64,000 nucleotides of DNA from Nageia nagi (lineage: Eukaryota > Pinophyta), in NCBI GenBank assembly GCA_050084985.1, contig JBITNC010000001.1:187178001-187242000 (forward strand), in the 5' to 3' direction. A program made the translations under genes and the position numbers. Positions 34,560 through 46,839 of the stretch are shown here, piece by piece (positions within the stretch are counted from its first letter, which is position 1; each line of letters starts with the position of its first letter). The notes under the pieces are model-generated. The model worked only from the letters and a program-made list of their open reading frames with translations. It ran no database searches and was not told where the DNA came from.

Positions 34560-36720
34560 TTTTGCTCCTATGATTGCTCATCTGTAGTGTTTCTATCAAA
34601 AAAATTTGTAATGTTAGTCACACCTATTTTATTTGTAAGACTATCCCATATTATGCAATCCCTATCATATGGAAATTGGTCCACTTTATAACTTGAAATA
34701 CCTAATCTTATACAATTTTTCAAATTTTTATCTAACCTATTATGAAGGGAATATTTGATAAAACTAACTAAAATAAAATCCCTTTCATCATGAATGAAAC
34801 CTAATATCATAGTCTCATAGAATCTTGCTACTACAAAGTACTCACTAACTATGCCATGAAAGATATTAATTATATCAAGTATCCTCCAAAGTTTTTTTAT
34901 TGCACCACATTTTGCATGGTCATCTATTAACTTAACTTGCTCTATCATTGTCAATACAAAAGGTAAAGATTGATACTTTAGATGGTCACCATTTAAAATA
35001 CCTTGAACATTAATGTTATATACATAATAAGTTTTACAAACATTCTTTTCCAATGTAACCATATTTTTTTATACATAGATTTTATATAATTTTCTCTTTA
35101 TCCTAGAGGTCCATACCAAAATGCATGGTTCACAATAGTCATGGCCTTAAGTAACTCATCTCTTTGAAAATATTTATGTATTTAAGTTATTAAATCTTGA
35201 GAAATTTTACACAACCTTATCCTTGTATCAAATATAGCATTTTTAAATAAAAACCTACTCACTATAACTTCTTGAATATCACCACCTAGCATATATGTTC
35301 TAAAATTAGAAACCTTCAATTCTATCTCAATTTCACAAATTGATACACATAAGTTATCAAATAGATCAAACTTACAAAATTATGAGGATTCTTTATATCC
35401 ATAATGACTACCCTACTTTCAAATTTCATTCCTTTAAAGGATTCATCACTAGAAAGATAAAAATTATCCAACATAAGACACACATGTTTTCTCAAAATTA
35501 TGAAGTTAGGAATATATATTGATCTTTCTTATGCATGTTTTATTAAAGTATACATTTGATCTAACAATGGTATAATACCACAAAATATGAGCAATGTCTC
35601 CAAATCTATCAAACATGTTAACAAATCCTTCACCTTATCAATATCCAATCAATATTTCACATTAAACTTGTTGAAGATGAATACTAATGAAATACTCTAT
35701 GGATAAGTTCATATAAGGATATCCTTCTTGTATCCATATTTCTATGTAACTTCCAACCTTGCGATATTTCTTCTAAATATTCTTGAAACTCTAAAAACCT
35801 TTTTGTATTGTGATAAAAATAATAATGTATTTCATCTACAAGGTCCTCAATGTTTGCAATTGAATTGAAATTACAAATAATTTTACAAGCAAGGTTCATT
35901 ATGTGATCCATCCAATGTATAAGTATCATATATGATGCAGCTTAAGTATGAAGATGAAAACAAATGCCATTTCTATATCCTTGCATCATAGTTGCTCCAT
36001 ATGATCCAACACATTTTAACATTTTATAATTGTATGATCATCCATTCCATATATATCTTTCAAACTTGATACAACTAGTTTAAAAATATTTTCGTAATTA
36101 TAGCTCTTCACCATTTTGTGTACTACGAGTAGATGAGGTTCATGAAAATGATTTTCAATAGTGTATAAATGAATATAAACCCAATATACATTGTCAACAA
36201 TTTTCACCTCTTCTAAAGAAAGAGAGATAAAATATGCATGTTTAACTTTCTCTTTTAAATATTATACCTCAACTATGGTAAGGTATTTTACCATTTCCCA
36301 AGCAATACCTTCAAACCAATGGGTATTGGGAAATTTTAATACATTAATAAATGAATATAATTATTTGAAATGAATAAAATCACACATGGGTTTACCATGT
36401 TTTAGAATGTGGAAGACTAAACAAATTTGAATAGTCTTGGTCAACATTGTTACTTGCATTTATTTTTCAAATTTATATTTAAGCATACTCCTTTATTAAC
36501 TAAAATAGATGTTTAAGAAATTTTTTATACTTCTTTTTGTATCTCATATGCATGTCATCCACTTTATTCTTATTCCTCTTTTTGTAACCTTCTTTCCATC
36601 TACCATTTTTATCTCATAAATTTTCCCATAATGTTTTTGAATTGTATCTAGCTTGAGTTGAAGTTTTTGATCCTTGCCTATTTTTCAACTATAATATTTT
36701 TCATCTAGATTCAATTGGAT
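34560..36720 (-). pseudogene. hAT-like (DUF4371-type) transposase relic
   Basis: On the minus strand, from about 36500 downwards, LVFHILKHGKPMCDFIHF is followed by an EGIAWEMVKYLT segment, SLEEVKIVDNVYWVYIHLYT (36230-36150) and VVSSLKDIYGMDD. A ILIHWMDHIMNLACKII segment then occupies the place of the usual IHCMAHRTNLAV box, with NIEDLVDEIHYYFYHNTKRF and WKLHRNMDTRRISLYELI-like wording in place of the D-x-RWISM motif. The 164-codon open frame at 34568-35062 carries the C-terminal part (SLPFVLTMIEQVKLIDDHAK, FYETMILGF). This order is known from plant DUF4371/hAT-like proteins. There are multiple stops, and about 600 bp between 35690 and 35062 is badly decayed. No terminal inverted repeats were found. 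Confidence 0.72.
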
Positions 36721-37289
36721 ACTCACCAAAGGTTTTTGGATCTATTGGTTATATCATTGGATATGTTGATACCCAATCAATCTAAAAAGTACTTCCAAAT
36801 GCCCATCTTCCTAGAGTCTTCATCTTCACGTACTTAATTTTTTATTTTTATGAAGCATCTTCTGATGTATTCCTATTGTCAATATTTGGTGTGTTTTGTG
36901 TGTTATTTGAAGCATTAGTAGACTCTTTTGAAGCATTTTCAAAATATCTTCTATTTTGTGATATCTTATATATGGAATGTCCTCTTCCATTTGGTCATTA
37001 TTGTTTATTCCCTCTTCAACATCAATGTCATCCTTGAGTGGTGGCATGTCTTATGAATTTTCAAATGATATCCTTGCATCCATTTACCATAATTAATAAA
37101 CAAAGTTAAAAATAAAAAAAATGTCCATATGGTAAAAATTGGTACCTTTGATATTAGAATTTTTATTAAAATGCAACCTAATATCTCATTATCTCTTATT
37201 TGATTAATTTGCATCTATAGAACATATAATATTTCCTACAACAAAAACATAAAGAGTAATTAAAACTTATTACAAAAGTTGATTATTTT
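36721..37289 (-). other. Upstream of the hAT relic; possible N-terminal remnant
   Basis: Two short minus-strand frames (36826-37047, acidic and Gln/Met-rich; 37005-37214) lie upstream of the hAT relic. They may be linker or BED-zinc-finger side sequence, but no Cys/His set is visible. Otherwise AT-rich. Confidence 0.25.
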
Positions 37290-37925
37290 CAAAAACTTTT
37301 TTCATTCCAAAGATACAGGGTTAATAAGGCTAGTTTAATTGATAATCAAGTGGTGGTTATTATTGTTACAAGTTCATTACTGAAATACATGAATAGCAAG
37401 ATAGATATGCGTAAGGCCAATATTCCACATCTTATGCAAAATGGGATGAGAAGAGTTGATCAACAAGGTTTGATTGATAAGGCACTATCTACAAGGCTTG
37501 ATTATTATCACAAAGCTTTTCCAATCCAAAGGTACAAGGTTGAGAAGGATGGTTTATTTGATAATCAAGTGGAGGTTATTATTATTATAATTTCATTAGT
37601 GAAAGATATGAATAGCAAGATAGATATGTACTGGGACAATATTCTACATCTTATGTAGAATGGGATGAAAAGTTTGATTGATAAGGTACTATCAACAGGG
37701 CTTGATTATTATCATAAAGCTTTTCCAATCAAAAGATATAGGGTTAAGAAGGATAGTTTATTTGATAATCAAGTAGAGGTTATTATTATTGCAAGTTCAT
37801 TAGTGAAATAAATGAATAACAAGATATATGTATAAGGCCAATGTTCTACATCTTATGTACAATGGGATGATAATACTTTTGATAAGGTTTGTTGATAGGG
37901 CTTGATCAATATGGCTTGACAAACA
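37290..37925 (+). repeat. Three-copy tandem repeat, 204-219 bp unit
   Basis: The motif GATAATCAAGTGG (or GATAATCAAGTAG in the third copy) starts at 37341, 37560 and 37764, giving spacings of 219 and 204 bp. Between them recur AATAGCAAGATAGATATG, CATCTTATG-(C/T)A-AATGGGATGA, GGCTTGATTATTATCA-AAAGCTTTTCCAATC and a GTTAAGAAGGAT(G/A)G-type stretch. The first two copies stay open through a 102-codon frame (37350-37658) with no recognisable domain. Confidence 0.88.
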
Positions 37926-38000
37926 TGGATTGATCAACATGGATTTATTGATATGACATGATATAAATAATGTGATCAACATGGCTTGTTCAACATGAAA
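37870..38000. repeat. Short minisatellite, about 14-bp unit
   Basis: Repeats of the type AACATGGCTTGATC with variants. The reverse complement, GATCAAGCCATGTT, resembles units of the 30.1-30.7 kb array (AAGCCATGTTGTT). It directly follows the third 205-bp copy. Confidence 0.65.
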
Positions 38001-38500
38001 AAAATTAGAAAATTTAAAACTAGATTATTTCATAACTTTTCATACCTTGTGGTTCTATCACTATGATGGAGATTCCCAATTAGATTATCCAAAACTCCAA
38101 ATTATTTTCTTCAAAACTAAATTATGCATCTTGTAAGCTTTATATTGAGTGGCTTGTTAGAGTATTATATCTCGTAATACATTTAGTTTATATATGGGAT
38201 AATAAGAGGTGATTACATTGGAATAAACAAAACTAATTATAATTTCTAGGCTAAACGAGCCAAATCCTACATTTTAAAAATGGCTATAGTATTATAGTTA
38301 ATTTCATAATTTTGGTAAAAGTACTTTTTCCCCTACTTTTTTTCATAAAATTTTAGCTAACAGATGGAAAGTTGGGTCCACCAAATTAGCCAAATGAAAT
38401 TTTTAAAATGGTCAATTTTCATACAAGTACGAGGAATCATCATTAATATTTTCCCTATATTCATCAGATAGAAGGATGTGCATGCAAAGTTGAAGAAGAA
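38001..38500. other. No gene recognised
   Basis: AT-rich. A minus-strand 67-codon frame at 38357-38560 has no known motif. Confidence 0.4.
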
Positions 38501-41060
38501 AATGTTCAACATTAAGCTACAAAAGATCTCACATGCATGGGAATATGATATGGAGTACATCTTTGCAAAGGGAATAAAGGTGATGAATAAAAAAGAAAAT
38601 AAGTATTATGGTAGCTCTTAGCCAAATGTAGAGTAGTTGAGAAACAAATGAGAAGATGAACCACAAGTATTTGATAATATGGCATTAGTTGAATCTATCC
38701 TTTCATGGAGAGAATTTTAGATGAAAATAACAAAATTTGAGCCTACTAGGTCAGTATTAGGAAATACATTCATGAAATACTTAAGGGAAAGTAGTTGGTT
38801 CACCAAGAGACATCATGCTTTCCTCCAATATCAGAGCAAGTCAAATACCAAAATAGCTCTTTGGGATAATGATTTGGATTAAAATTTTAGCAAGTTTTAT
38901 GATTAGGAAAATAAATATGAAAAGTATGAGGGTGTAGAATTGAGAGGAGATGACTCCAAGGAAGAATAGGTTAGATATTTAGAAAGGATTAATAACTAAG
39001 CTATGTTAAGTGAAACCTCTACATAGGAAGGACCCTTGGTGCAAGAGGAGCCATAGATAGTACAAGTTGCTCCGTCTCAATAGTTTGAATCATCCCAACA
39101 AGTCAAGATAGCCCAACATACACTACAGAAAAAGAGGTCTCACTAGCATGATAAGAAAGATTCTAAAGAAGGAGAGGAGACCAAAATGAAGGAAGTAGAC
39201 TAAAGAATCCATAACTAGCATATTAGGTACACATGTTACAACTCCTTACCCTCCTCATACTCTCAATACTTCTATTGTAGTGACTCCCATATCATACCAA
39301 TTTTGAATCACACTAAGTAATTCTCCAAATCTTGTACAATAATCTATACCATCCTCCCCATGTTCATCTCAATCCATATATCAATTCATACATGCGTCAC
39401 CCCTCACCTAATCAAATCCCCAATCCATAACCAAAAGTATTCCTAAAATCCTCATAACAGTAGCCCACATTCCTACCATGCTTTTAGCCATTGATTCTAC
39501 TATTACTACCACATCATATGAGGTAATGCATACCCTAAATACCATCTTATCATTTATCTTTATTGAAGACTAGCATATCTTAACCCATGCCATATACCAA
39601 CATTATCAATAAATGTATAAGGGATATATAAGTTACAAAGAAAATAAGGTGAGGAACATCCTATCGCTTAGGGGCTATATTAGAATGCAAATTCAAGTTG
39701 ATCCAAAATGGAAGAATCTATATATGGTCATTACCCAAGACACAACCCTAGGAGAAGCTCCAAAAGGATTGAAAAATACATTTATCGAGTTGGACTATTC
39801 TAGCATATGATGGGAAGTTAAAAATAAGTTTCTTCAAACCTCTATTGAATTGGTAAAGAGTTATGCCACCATATATGAAGTCAAATATAAGGAGGTTGAT
39901 AAAAATTCTATTTTGAACACTCAATTAAATAGTGCCAACAAACATGTCAAATATCTAACCAAATATGTCAATAAGTTAACATCTACCATAGGCCAAGCAC
40001 TATCCAATAATGAATTGAAGAAAAAGGAAGAAGTATTGGTAGAAAAGACTATAGAACTAGCTCATATGGAGAAACAACTTGGGCCTATGAAAGTGGTATT
40101 GGTTTAAAAATAAGGAGATGCTAAGCAAAAAATTAAAGTTATTAAAGCTAAGATTTTTGAATTATCCCAAAAGGATGCAGAGATAGGACCTAAGATCACT
40201 AAGTTATTATAAAAGGATAGAAATATTAGCAAAGGTAAATAACTTAGTATTAAAGTATGATTAAATAGCCTTTGAGTAGAAAGAAACTACTCAAACAGAT
40301 TTATATCTTGTTAATCAAGCCAAACTAGTGGTTCATAAGGATGAAAATATAAATATTTTGAACCAAAAACTATTGGCCTTGCATAAAATGGTTAGATTCA
40401 ATGCTAATATGTTAGCCAATTTAAAGAAGTATTGGGCTAAGATAGAAAATGTGCAATAAGGTTTGTCTCATATCATGGATTATATAAAATATGGCCAAAG
40501 GCTTCAACTAAGTTACAAACCCACGGGATAGAACTTAGATGACTATCAACTCAATGAAAGGGAAAGCACAAATAGCCATCCAAACTATCAATTGATCCTC
40601 TAATGTAAAGTTTAATATGTCTCAAGTTGGAGATAGGAAGGATATATTAGTTTGGGATTTGAACATCATAAATCTAGAGAAGGTTACCATGGAAGGAAGA
40701 AGACATAAAGAAGATTTAGAACAAGAGTTAAAAACTATGCAAGAAGATCAGAATGCTCTAATCTCAAAAGAAGTTCCTAATTTTTGGAGACAATATAGTA
40801 CTTAAATGATAGATGAATAATGTCAAGTCACTATCATCACAACAACTAAGGATGTGATGGATTTTGCAAAATGGATAGTCCCATACTCTACTGAAAAAAA
40901 ATTCAATTTTGTGAAGAAGGTGAGCACTTTATTAATGAAAGATAAAGAGACAATCCATAGGTTTAAAGAAATATCTTACAAAAATGTGAATAGGGTACTC
41001 TTAGTGGAATGAAACTTGGCTGCATTTTTTGATCCAATTTTAGAAAAGGGGCCCTATTAT
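38500..41060 (+). pseudogene. Unrecognised relic with coiled-coil-like segments
   Basis: Plus-strand pieces with protein character: about 38550-38950 (FMKYLRESSWFTKRHHAFLQ and an acidic KYEKYEGVELRGDDSKEE); a Gln/Lys-rich stretch near 39050-39200; 39613-39810; and an 85-codon open frame at 39850-40107 (LNTQLNSANKHVKYLTKYVN, then KKEEVLVEKTIELAHMEKQL) that looks helical and coiled-coil-like. Further helical frames run to about 40805, and an MDFAKWIVPYSTEKKF segment is near 40860. The whole is broken by stops. It is probably an accessory ORF of a retroelement, but no family is assigned. It ends just before the second copy of the dispersed repeat. Confidence 0.35.
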
Positions 41061-41149
41061 TAGCAAGTTTGGGTATGCAATAATGGATTTAATTAAATAT
41101 GAGTCCTATGATTTTATGGGAAAAATATCCCCTAAAAGTTTCCAAATGT

Positions 41150-41495
41150 ATATGCAAATACTAGAATAGAGCATTGTTGTATTTTACAGATATTATTTTA
41201 TAGACAAATATATGAATTTATTATGTGTGTACAATAGAAATTATTTTTGGGCCTTAATCAGGCCTTGAACACAAGAAAAGGGATCAATTATGGGTGCTAA
41301 CATCAATAAGAAGAGTTATCAATGAACCTGAGAAGTATAAGGCCTTTAAAAGCTCTAAGTATGGGAGTGAAAACTAGTAAACACTAATAGGAAACCACCA
41401 AGACATAACAATGTGTTGATGTTAGGGCCTATAAAAAGTGTTTAAGTCTAGGGAAATAAGAATGCTAATGTCAGCCAAGGAAATAAATAGTTTAT
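41150..41495 (+). repeat. Dispersed repeat, copy 2
   Basis: Direct-orientation homologue of 2576-2952, starting at ATGCAAATACTAGAATAGAG. Homology stops at about 41495, where copia integrase sequence begins within a few bases, so the right edge is a junction. Confidence 0.75.
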
Positions 41496-41504
41496 TTATA
41501 TTTA

Positions 41505-43850
41505 ATGGATTCATTTCTATTTTGGTGATGCTAATTACTCTTTCATTTTTATTAATGAATTTTCAAGGATGATATTTGTATATTTCTTAAAACATAAATT
41601 TGATCATTTTGAGTGCTTCAAATCTTTTAAAGAAGCTTTAGTAGAAAATGAAACTATTCTCAAAATCAAATCCTTTAGATTTGAAAATGGTAGATAATAC
41701 AATAGAAAGGAGTTTAATAATATTTGTACCTAACATGGTATTTAAAGATAGCTTATTATTTCATATACTAAATAAAATGGAGTTGTTGAGAGGAATAATA
41801 GAGTAACTATGGAAATGGATAGAAGCATTCTTGGAGACTTATCTAAATTTATTTAGGGAGAATCAACTAATGAGGGTATCTATATTATCAATAAGTTTGC
41901 AACAAAAGAATTGAAAGGAATGTTAATATTTGAAGCATAGACTAGTAAGAAGCCAAATATCTCTCATTTCAAAATATTTGGTTGTATTGCTTACTCTTTT
42001 ATTCCATTAGAAAAGAGAAGGAAATTAGATAAAAAAGTTAAAAAATATGTATTTGTTAGGTATGATAATAAATCAATAGCATATATATTATACATTCACT
42101 CAACTAGAATAATATTATTTTTAGTATATTAGATTTTATGAAATATATTTCCTCATTTTAGCTAAATATTTTGATTTCAATCATTCCAAAAGACTCAAGT
42201 ATCTTGAATATATATTAAAGGATTATCCTTTTGTAAAGAAAATATATGAGCATAAGATAACAAGGAATATGATAGTTAATATGTCTTTAATTGTAATAAT
42301 TAAGAATGAGCATGAGTCTCAAAATTTCCAATGTAGCTTACAAACAACCATGTTGGGTAAATGTTATGCAATCAAATATTGATACACTTCTTAAAATTCA
42401 ATCTTGGGAATTGGTACCTCAACTTATGAAGAAAATTTATATTGGAAACAAGTTAGTATAGAGAATTAAATCCAATTCTAATGGTTAGATTGAGAAGTAT
42501 AAACCAAGGCTAGTAAGCAAAAGGTTATGTGCAAAAAGAAGATTTGGATTATACTAAAACTTGTTATGCTATTATAAAAATGACTACTATCATATTAGTA
42601 ATTTCTTTTGTCGTATCCCATAAATGGAAAATAATACAACTTGATGTTAAGAGTACTTTCATAAATGGTGATTTTGATTTTGAATTATACATGTCAAAAA
42701 CATAAGTCTTTATTATCAAAGGAAAAGAATCATATATGCAAATTAAATAAATCACTTTATGGTTTGAAGCAAGATCTATGGGGTTAGTATAAATAAATTT
42801 TAAATTATTTCAAATATCTTGTATTTAGGAAGTGTTACACATATATTATATATATATATATATATTAAATGAATATAATGATTTGATTCTTATCTTGCAT
42901 TATGAGGATAATTTTCTTATCACTAGTAATAATGATGTTCTTATCAATGATTGCATTTTAAAGATAAAATTAGAATTTAAAATGATTAATTTGGGGTTAT
43001 TTCATTATTATTTGGGCATGCAAGTTTATCAGAATGGGGAAAAATTTTACTTAGCCAATCTAAGTATTATTTTAATATTTTGAAGAAGTTTTGAATGGAA
43101 AATTGTAATCTTAATAAAACTTCTATGATAACTAACATCAAGTTTAATATTCATTCCAAGTATCCTTTGGTTTATTCAACTACTTATAGAAATTTAATTG
43201 AAAAAAATTTATATTTAATAATTACAAGGCTTGACATTTCTTTCCCAATTAACATGATGGCTAGGTTTTAATAAAAAAAAAGCTTATACGTAATATTTAA
43301 ATGTAGTTAAGAGGATTTTGAGATACATAATTGAGACAAAGGACTTATCCTTACAATATAAATCTTTAAAATAATTTGATTTAAATAAGTATTTTCATGT
43401 TGATTATAGTGGTGATAGAGAAGATTAAAAAATCTATTAATGATTATGTCTTTAATTTTATTTAGCATATATCTATTAGGATTCAAAGAAATAGTTTATT
43501 ATTATTTTATCCACAATAATTTAATTTGAACATAGAGTAATGAATATACTTTATCAAGAAGAAATTTGGCTTCAAAATGTTCTATATGAGATTGGTTTTA
43601 AATAGATCAATGCTAAATGGTCAATTATAACTTTAGCAAAGAATCCAATCTTTTATCAAAGAACTAAGCATGTGGAGATTCAAGTTCACTTCATCAAAGA
43701 AGAAGTTTTTTACATTACCTTATCACTATAATCTTCTCCATCTCATGATAATATTGTTGATGTATTTACTAAACCACTTGTTAATTCTCAATTTTGAAAT
43801 TTAGAGATTTTCTTATTTAGTAAAGTTGTCCTCAAGGGGGAGTAAGTAAG
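41505..43850 (+). pseudogene. Ty1/copia pol relic (integrase, RT, RNase H)
   Basis: Integrase pieces: FINEFSRMI, HFECFKSFKEALVENE, the DN-GEF-like region decayed, NISHFKIFGCIAYSF and KKYVFVRYDNKSI (41520-42130). RT pieces: a LYGLKQ segment at about 42760; the catalytic box LHYEDNFLITSNND (42893-42934), where active copies have YVDD, so both the motif Val and the second Asp are changed; and DLGLFHYYLGMQVYQN-like wording (42990-43035). RNase H pieces: VKRILRYIIETKDLSLQYK (43310-43360), KHVEIQVHFIKEEV and DNIVDVFTKPLVNSQF (43660-43800). The gag, protease and 5' LTR are absent on the left, where the sequence abuts the dispersed repeat. Confidence 0.87.
43832..43844 (+). other. Copia polypurine tract
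   Basis: TCAAGGGGGAGTA, the standard copia plus-strand primer, shortly downstream of the RNase H end. A TGTTGATAAC at 43857 is a plausible 3' LTR start. Confidence 0.78.
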
Positions 43851-43856
43851 AGATTA

Positions 43857-44630
43857 TGTTGATAACTTTACTACTTTAGTAAGAATGTTTATATTTTATA
43901 TTTGAAATAAATTCTTTCAAAAAAAACTCATTTTATATTACTTTATAGGCCCTATTATATATAAATTGGTTTTTTGTTGATCATTTATACCACTATATTG
44001 CACATGATTCTTTAATAGTGTTAAAAATTTTGCACAATAATGATAACTTTATATATCAATTTTTTTATGTGCAAAAAATGAAAGTTATCTTTTATATTTA
44101 AAATTTGCAATTTTGAATTTGATAAGTATAAGTTTTTGGATTAGTAATATTTATGACTATTTATATCAAAACTATTCATTCAAAATAATACAAAATCATT
44201 AGTGCTTATGAAGGTAAGATATAACTATTACTAACATCATTATTGATTTGAAGAATCACTTATGTAAAAGAATTATTTATTAGTTATTCTAATTGTTAAT
44301 TGGAATTGTTTAGATTCTTCTTAAATTATTTTATTTAAATGTTGCAACTAATTGATTTCTATTTAAGTTGTAGATGTTTAAGTAACTTGATCTTTACTAT
44401 TTAGAAGCATGCAAGATCATGAGGACTCACATTGTCATTGTTGCAATTCTTGTTTGGAAAGTAGGCTTTTACTTTCTTATATTTATGAAGAATGTATTCC
44501 TCTCATAAGAAAATTGAAATATGTATTTATATTTATTTTTATTCTCATCTCTAATTGTATGTTTCTAAGGAGAAGAATATAATTTTATTTATATTATAGT
44601 AAACATCTATTAGACCAAAAAGGGCTATTG
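43857..44630 (+). other. Putative copia 3' LTR and flank, right end unknown
   Basis: Starts TGTTGATAAC, 12 bases after the polypurine tract. No second copy exists in the window to define the end, and no target duplication could be read. AT-rich, no gene. Confidence 0.4.
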
Positions 44631-44753
44631 GGGATGGTTTTAAACCATCACCCAATATATCCTACAGTGGTTATCTACTTGCTACCTATGTGTCTATCAT
44701 TAAAATTCTTCTCTCTATGAAAGTAACTAAAAATCATCAGTATATAGTACCTA

Positions 44754-44900
44754 AAATTGCCACTTAATGTAAAAAAGAGGTGGTTATAAACTACCTCTTT
44801 ATTTACTAATGAGGGAAGCTTAAATTACTGCTCAACCCCACCTTGTTATTCTTTTAAGTGGTGGTTTTGGCCACCAATTTATGATTTAATGTGGCAATTT
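44754..44900. mobile_element. Candidate MITE-like element
   Basis: Terminal 10-bp inverted repeats AAATTGCCAC (44754-44763) and GTGGCAATTT (44891-44900) enclose 127 bp. That interval contains two internal palindromes, GAGGTGGTT-ATA-AACTACCTC (about 44777-44797) and TGGTGG-N6-CCACCA (about 44859-44876). No target duplication was identified. A further palindrome of similar core (GATGGTT...AACCATC) lies 105 bp to the left at 44633-44649. Confidence 0.45.
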
Positions 44901-45038
44901 AAAACTAATGCATAGTATTCATGTTTAAAAAAGAATGCTTCAAAGGTACATCATCCTCAGTTACCCAAGTAAATCATAATGAGCCCAATTATGATGTTAG
45001 CCATGGGCTCCCAAAGGATGGCCTAATGGAGTTGACCA

Positions 45039-45039
<1 letters not shown>

Positions 45040-45080
<41 letters not shown>
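45040..45080. repeat. (AT)n microsatellite
   Basis: About 20 uninterrupted AT dinucleotides. Confidence 0.95.
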
Positions 45081-45083
<3 letters not shown>

Positions 45084-45109
45084 CAAATTATGAATGATAA
45101 ATGCATGTT

Positions 45110-45455
45110 CATGATAAGTGCACCATATGATATAAAATGATCCAAATGCAACAACATATGATATATAATTATCCAAAATACACCATCGTATGATATGAAA
45201 TTATCTAATTACATAATATTGGTATAAAATGATGCTATTGCACTATATGATATGAGATGATCCAAATGTGCAATATGATATATGAAATGATCCAAGTATA
45301 TCATATTAGTTTGAAACAATGCAACTAGACCATATGATATGCAATTCATCTAAGTACACCATATGGTCTAAAATGATACAATAGTGCCATATGATATAAA
45401 ATAATCTAAGTACACCATATGATATGAAATTATTCAAATATACTCTACAATTTCA
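45110..45455. repeat. Minisatellite, about 27-30 bp unit
   Basis: Units of the form CACCATATGATATGAAATGATCCAAGTA with substitutions, around a dozen copies, immediately right of the (AT)n tract. Confidence 0.85.
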
Positions 45456-46205
45456 ATTATTGTTGAAATTATTCAAATATGCTCTATAGTACTACTACCA
45501 CAACATTCAATTTACAAGAACCAAATAGACACATCCATACCTAAGAAGTATTTTTTGAAAATTTAAAATGGAACATAAACCCTAGTAGACATGTATGCAA
45601 AATGTGAAATATGCATGATGAAAACATTTTTTAATGGGTATAGCAAGGATTCCAAATTACCTCTTTTAGACTGGTTTTTGACACTTACAATTTTTTTGGG
45701 TTAAATAGTTGCTTTCCTTCTTTAAGAAAATTTATGGGTTGAATAGTTGGTTTCCTTATCTAAGTCATTTTTGGATCATATGATTTATCTGAATCATTTC
45801 ATATCATATAATAATTTATTTCATAAAAATGTTCTCATACAAGCTAGGCAATGAAAGAGCCCACAAGTGATAAGTGATACAAATAGAGGCATGAGGTAGA
45901 GGAGAGGAGAGGCGAGATGAGGCAATTGCAACTATATCATATAACATGAAATGAGTTTTACCTATAGACATGGGAATAAATGAATACAAATACTTTATAC
46001 CATGTTTGGTAGGTGATTCTCAAGATAGCCTACACAATCCATAATATTCAATTTAGAAGCACCAAGTACATACATGAACACACCCAATTCAAGGTTTATG
46101 GGTAAATTTTGGTAGTGAAGTTCAAATCTCCCTTAAGATAGCCTATGTGACCAAGTATATCAATAATTAATATATAATGATTAATCCTATGATTGTAGGA
46201 TATCC
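45456..46205 (+). repeat. Diverged direct duplication, copy A
   Basis: Shares with 46840-47400, in the same order: the ATTCAAATATGCTCTA region; AAGAACCAA-TAGACACAT; GTAGACATG-ATGCAAAATGTG; ATTTATGGGTTGAATAGTT with TTTCCTTCT; and TATAATGATTAATCCTA-GATTG. The spacing differs because of indels. Noncoding. Confidence 0.7.
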
Positions 46206-46839
46206 ATTAAATTAAAGACTATAGAAATTTTTAAGAAGATGTAATTGTCAGGTGTAAAACTGGGTTACATGATGAAACACTATACTTTACAAATGTATCA
46301 AAACCTAATCCAAAAGTGGTAAGTTGGAAAAACCTTGCTTGTAATACTTCAATAATGTTCAACCCAAAAATTTAAATGTTATATTTTCTTACCCCCACAA
46401 TAAGCACAATAAGATATCTTCCCCTAGGATAACCTGTTCAAAACATATTGAATTAGATAAGCTAGGGTTAGCTATATTTAGAAGCTCTCAATAGATGTAT
46501 CACCATTATTCTTTAGAATTGTTCATAATATTAGCACACAACCAACCTAGATGCTTCAAACATATGATATGAAATGCTTCAAGATAACCATATGATAAGA
46601 ATTATGGACTTTTAAGTAGATGTAGGATGCAAAGCTTAGGAAATATTTTACAAGATGTATTATGCAAAATATAAATTCATTATTTGCAATCTACAATGAT
46701 TGCAAGATACATATTATAAAATGAAATGTATGAAAAATTACATGTAATGCAAAATATGAAATAATAATTGTTGCATCAATGCATTTGCTCATCTTCTTGG
46801 TCATGTAGCCTATCTTGAACAAGATCAATAAGATTCAAA
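46206..46839. other. Spacer between duplication copies
   Basis: AT-rich sequence with an isolated CATATGATATGAAATG unit near 46560, like the minisatellite. No gene. Confidence 0.45.
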
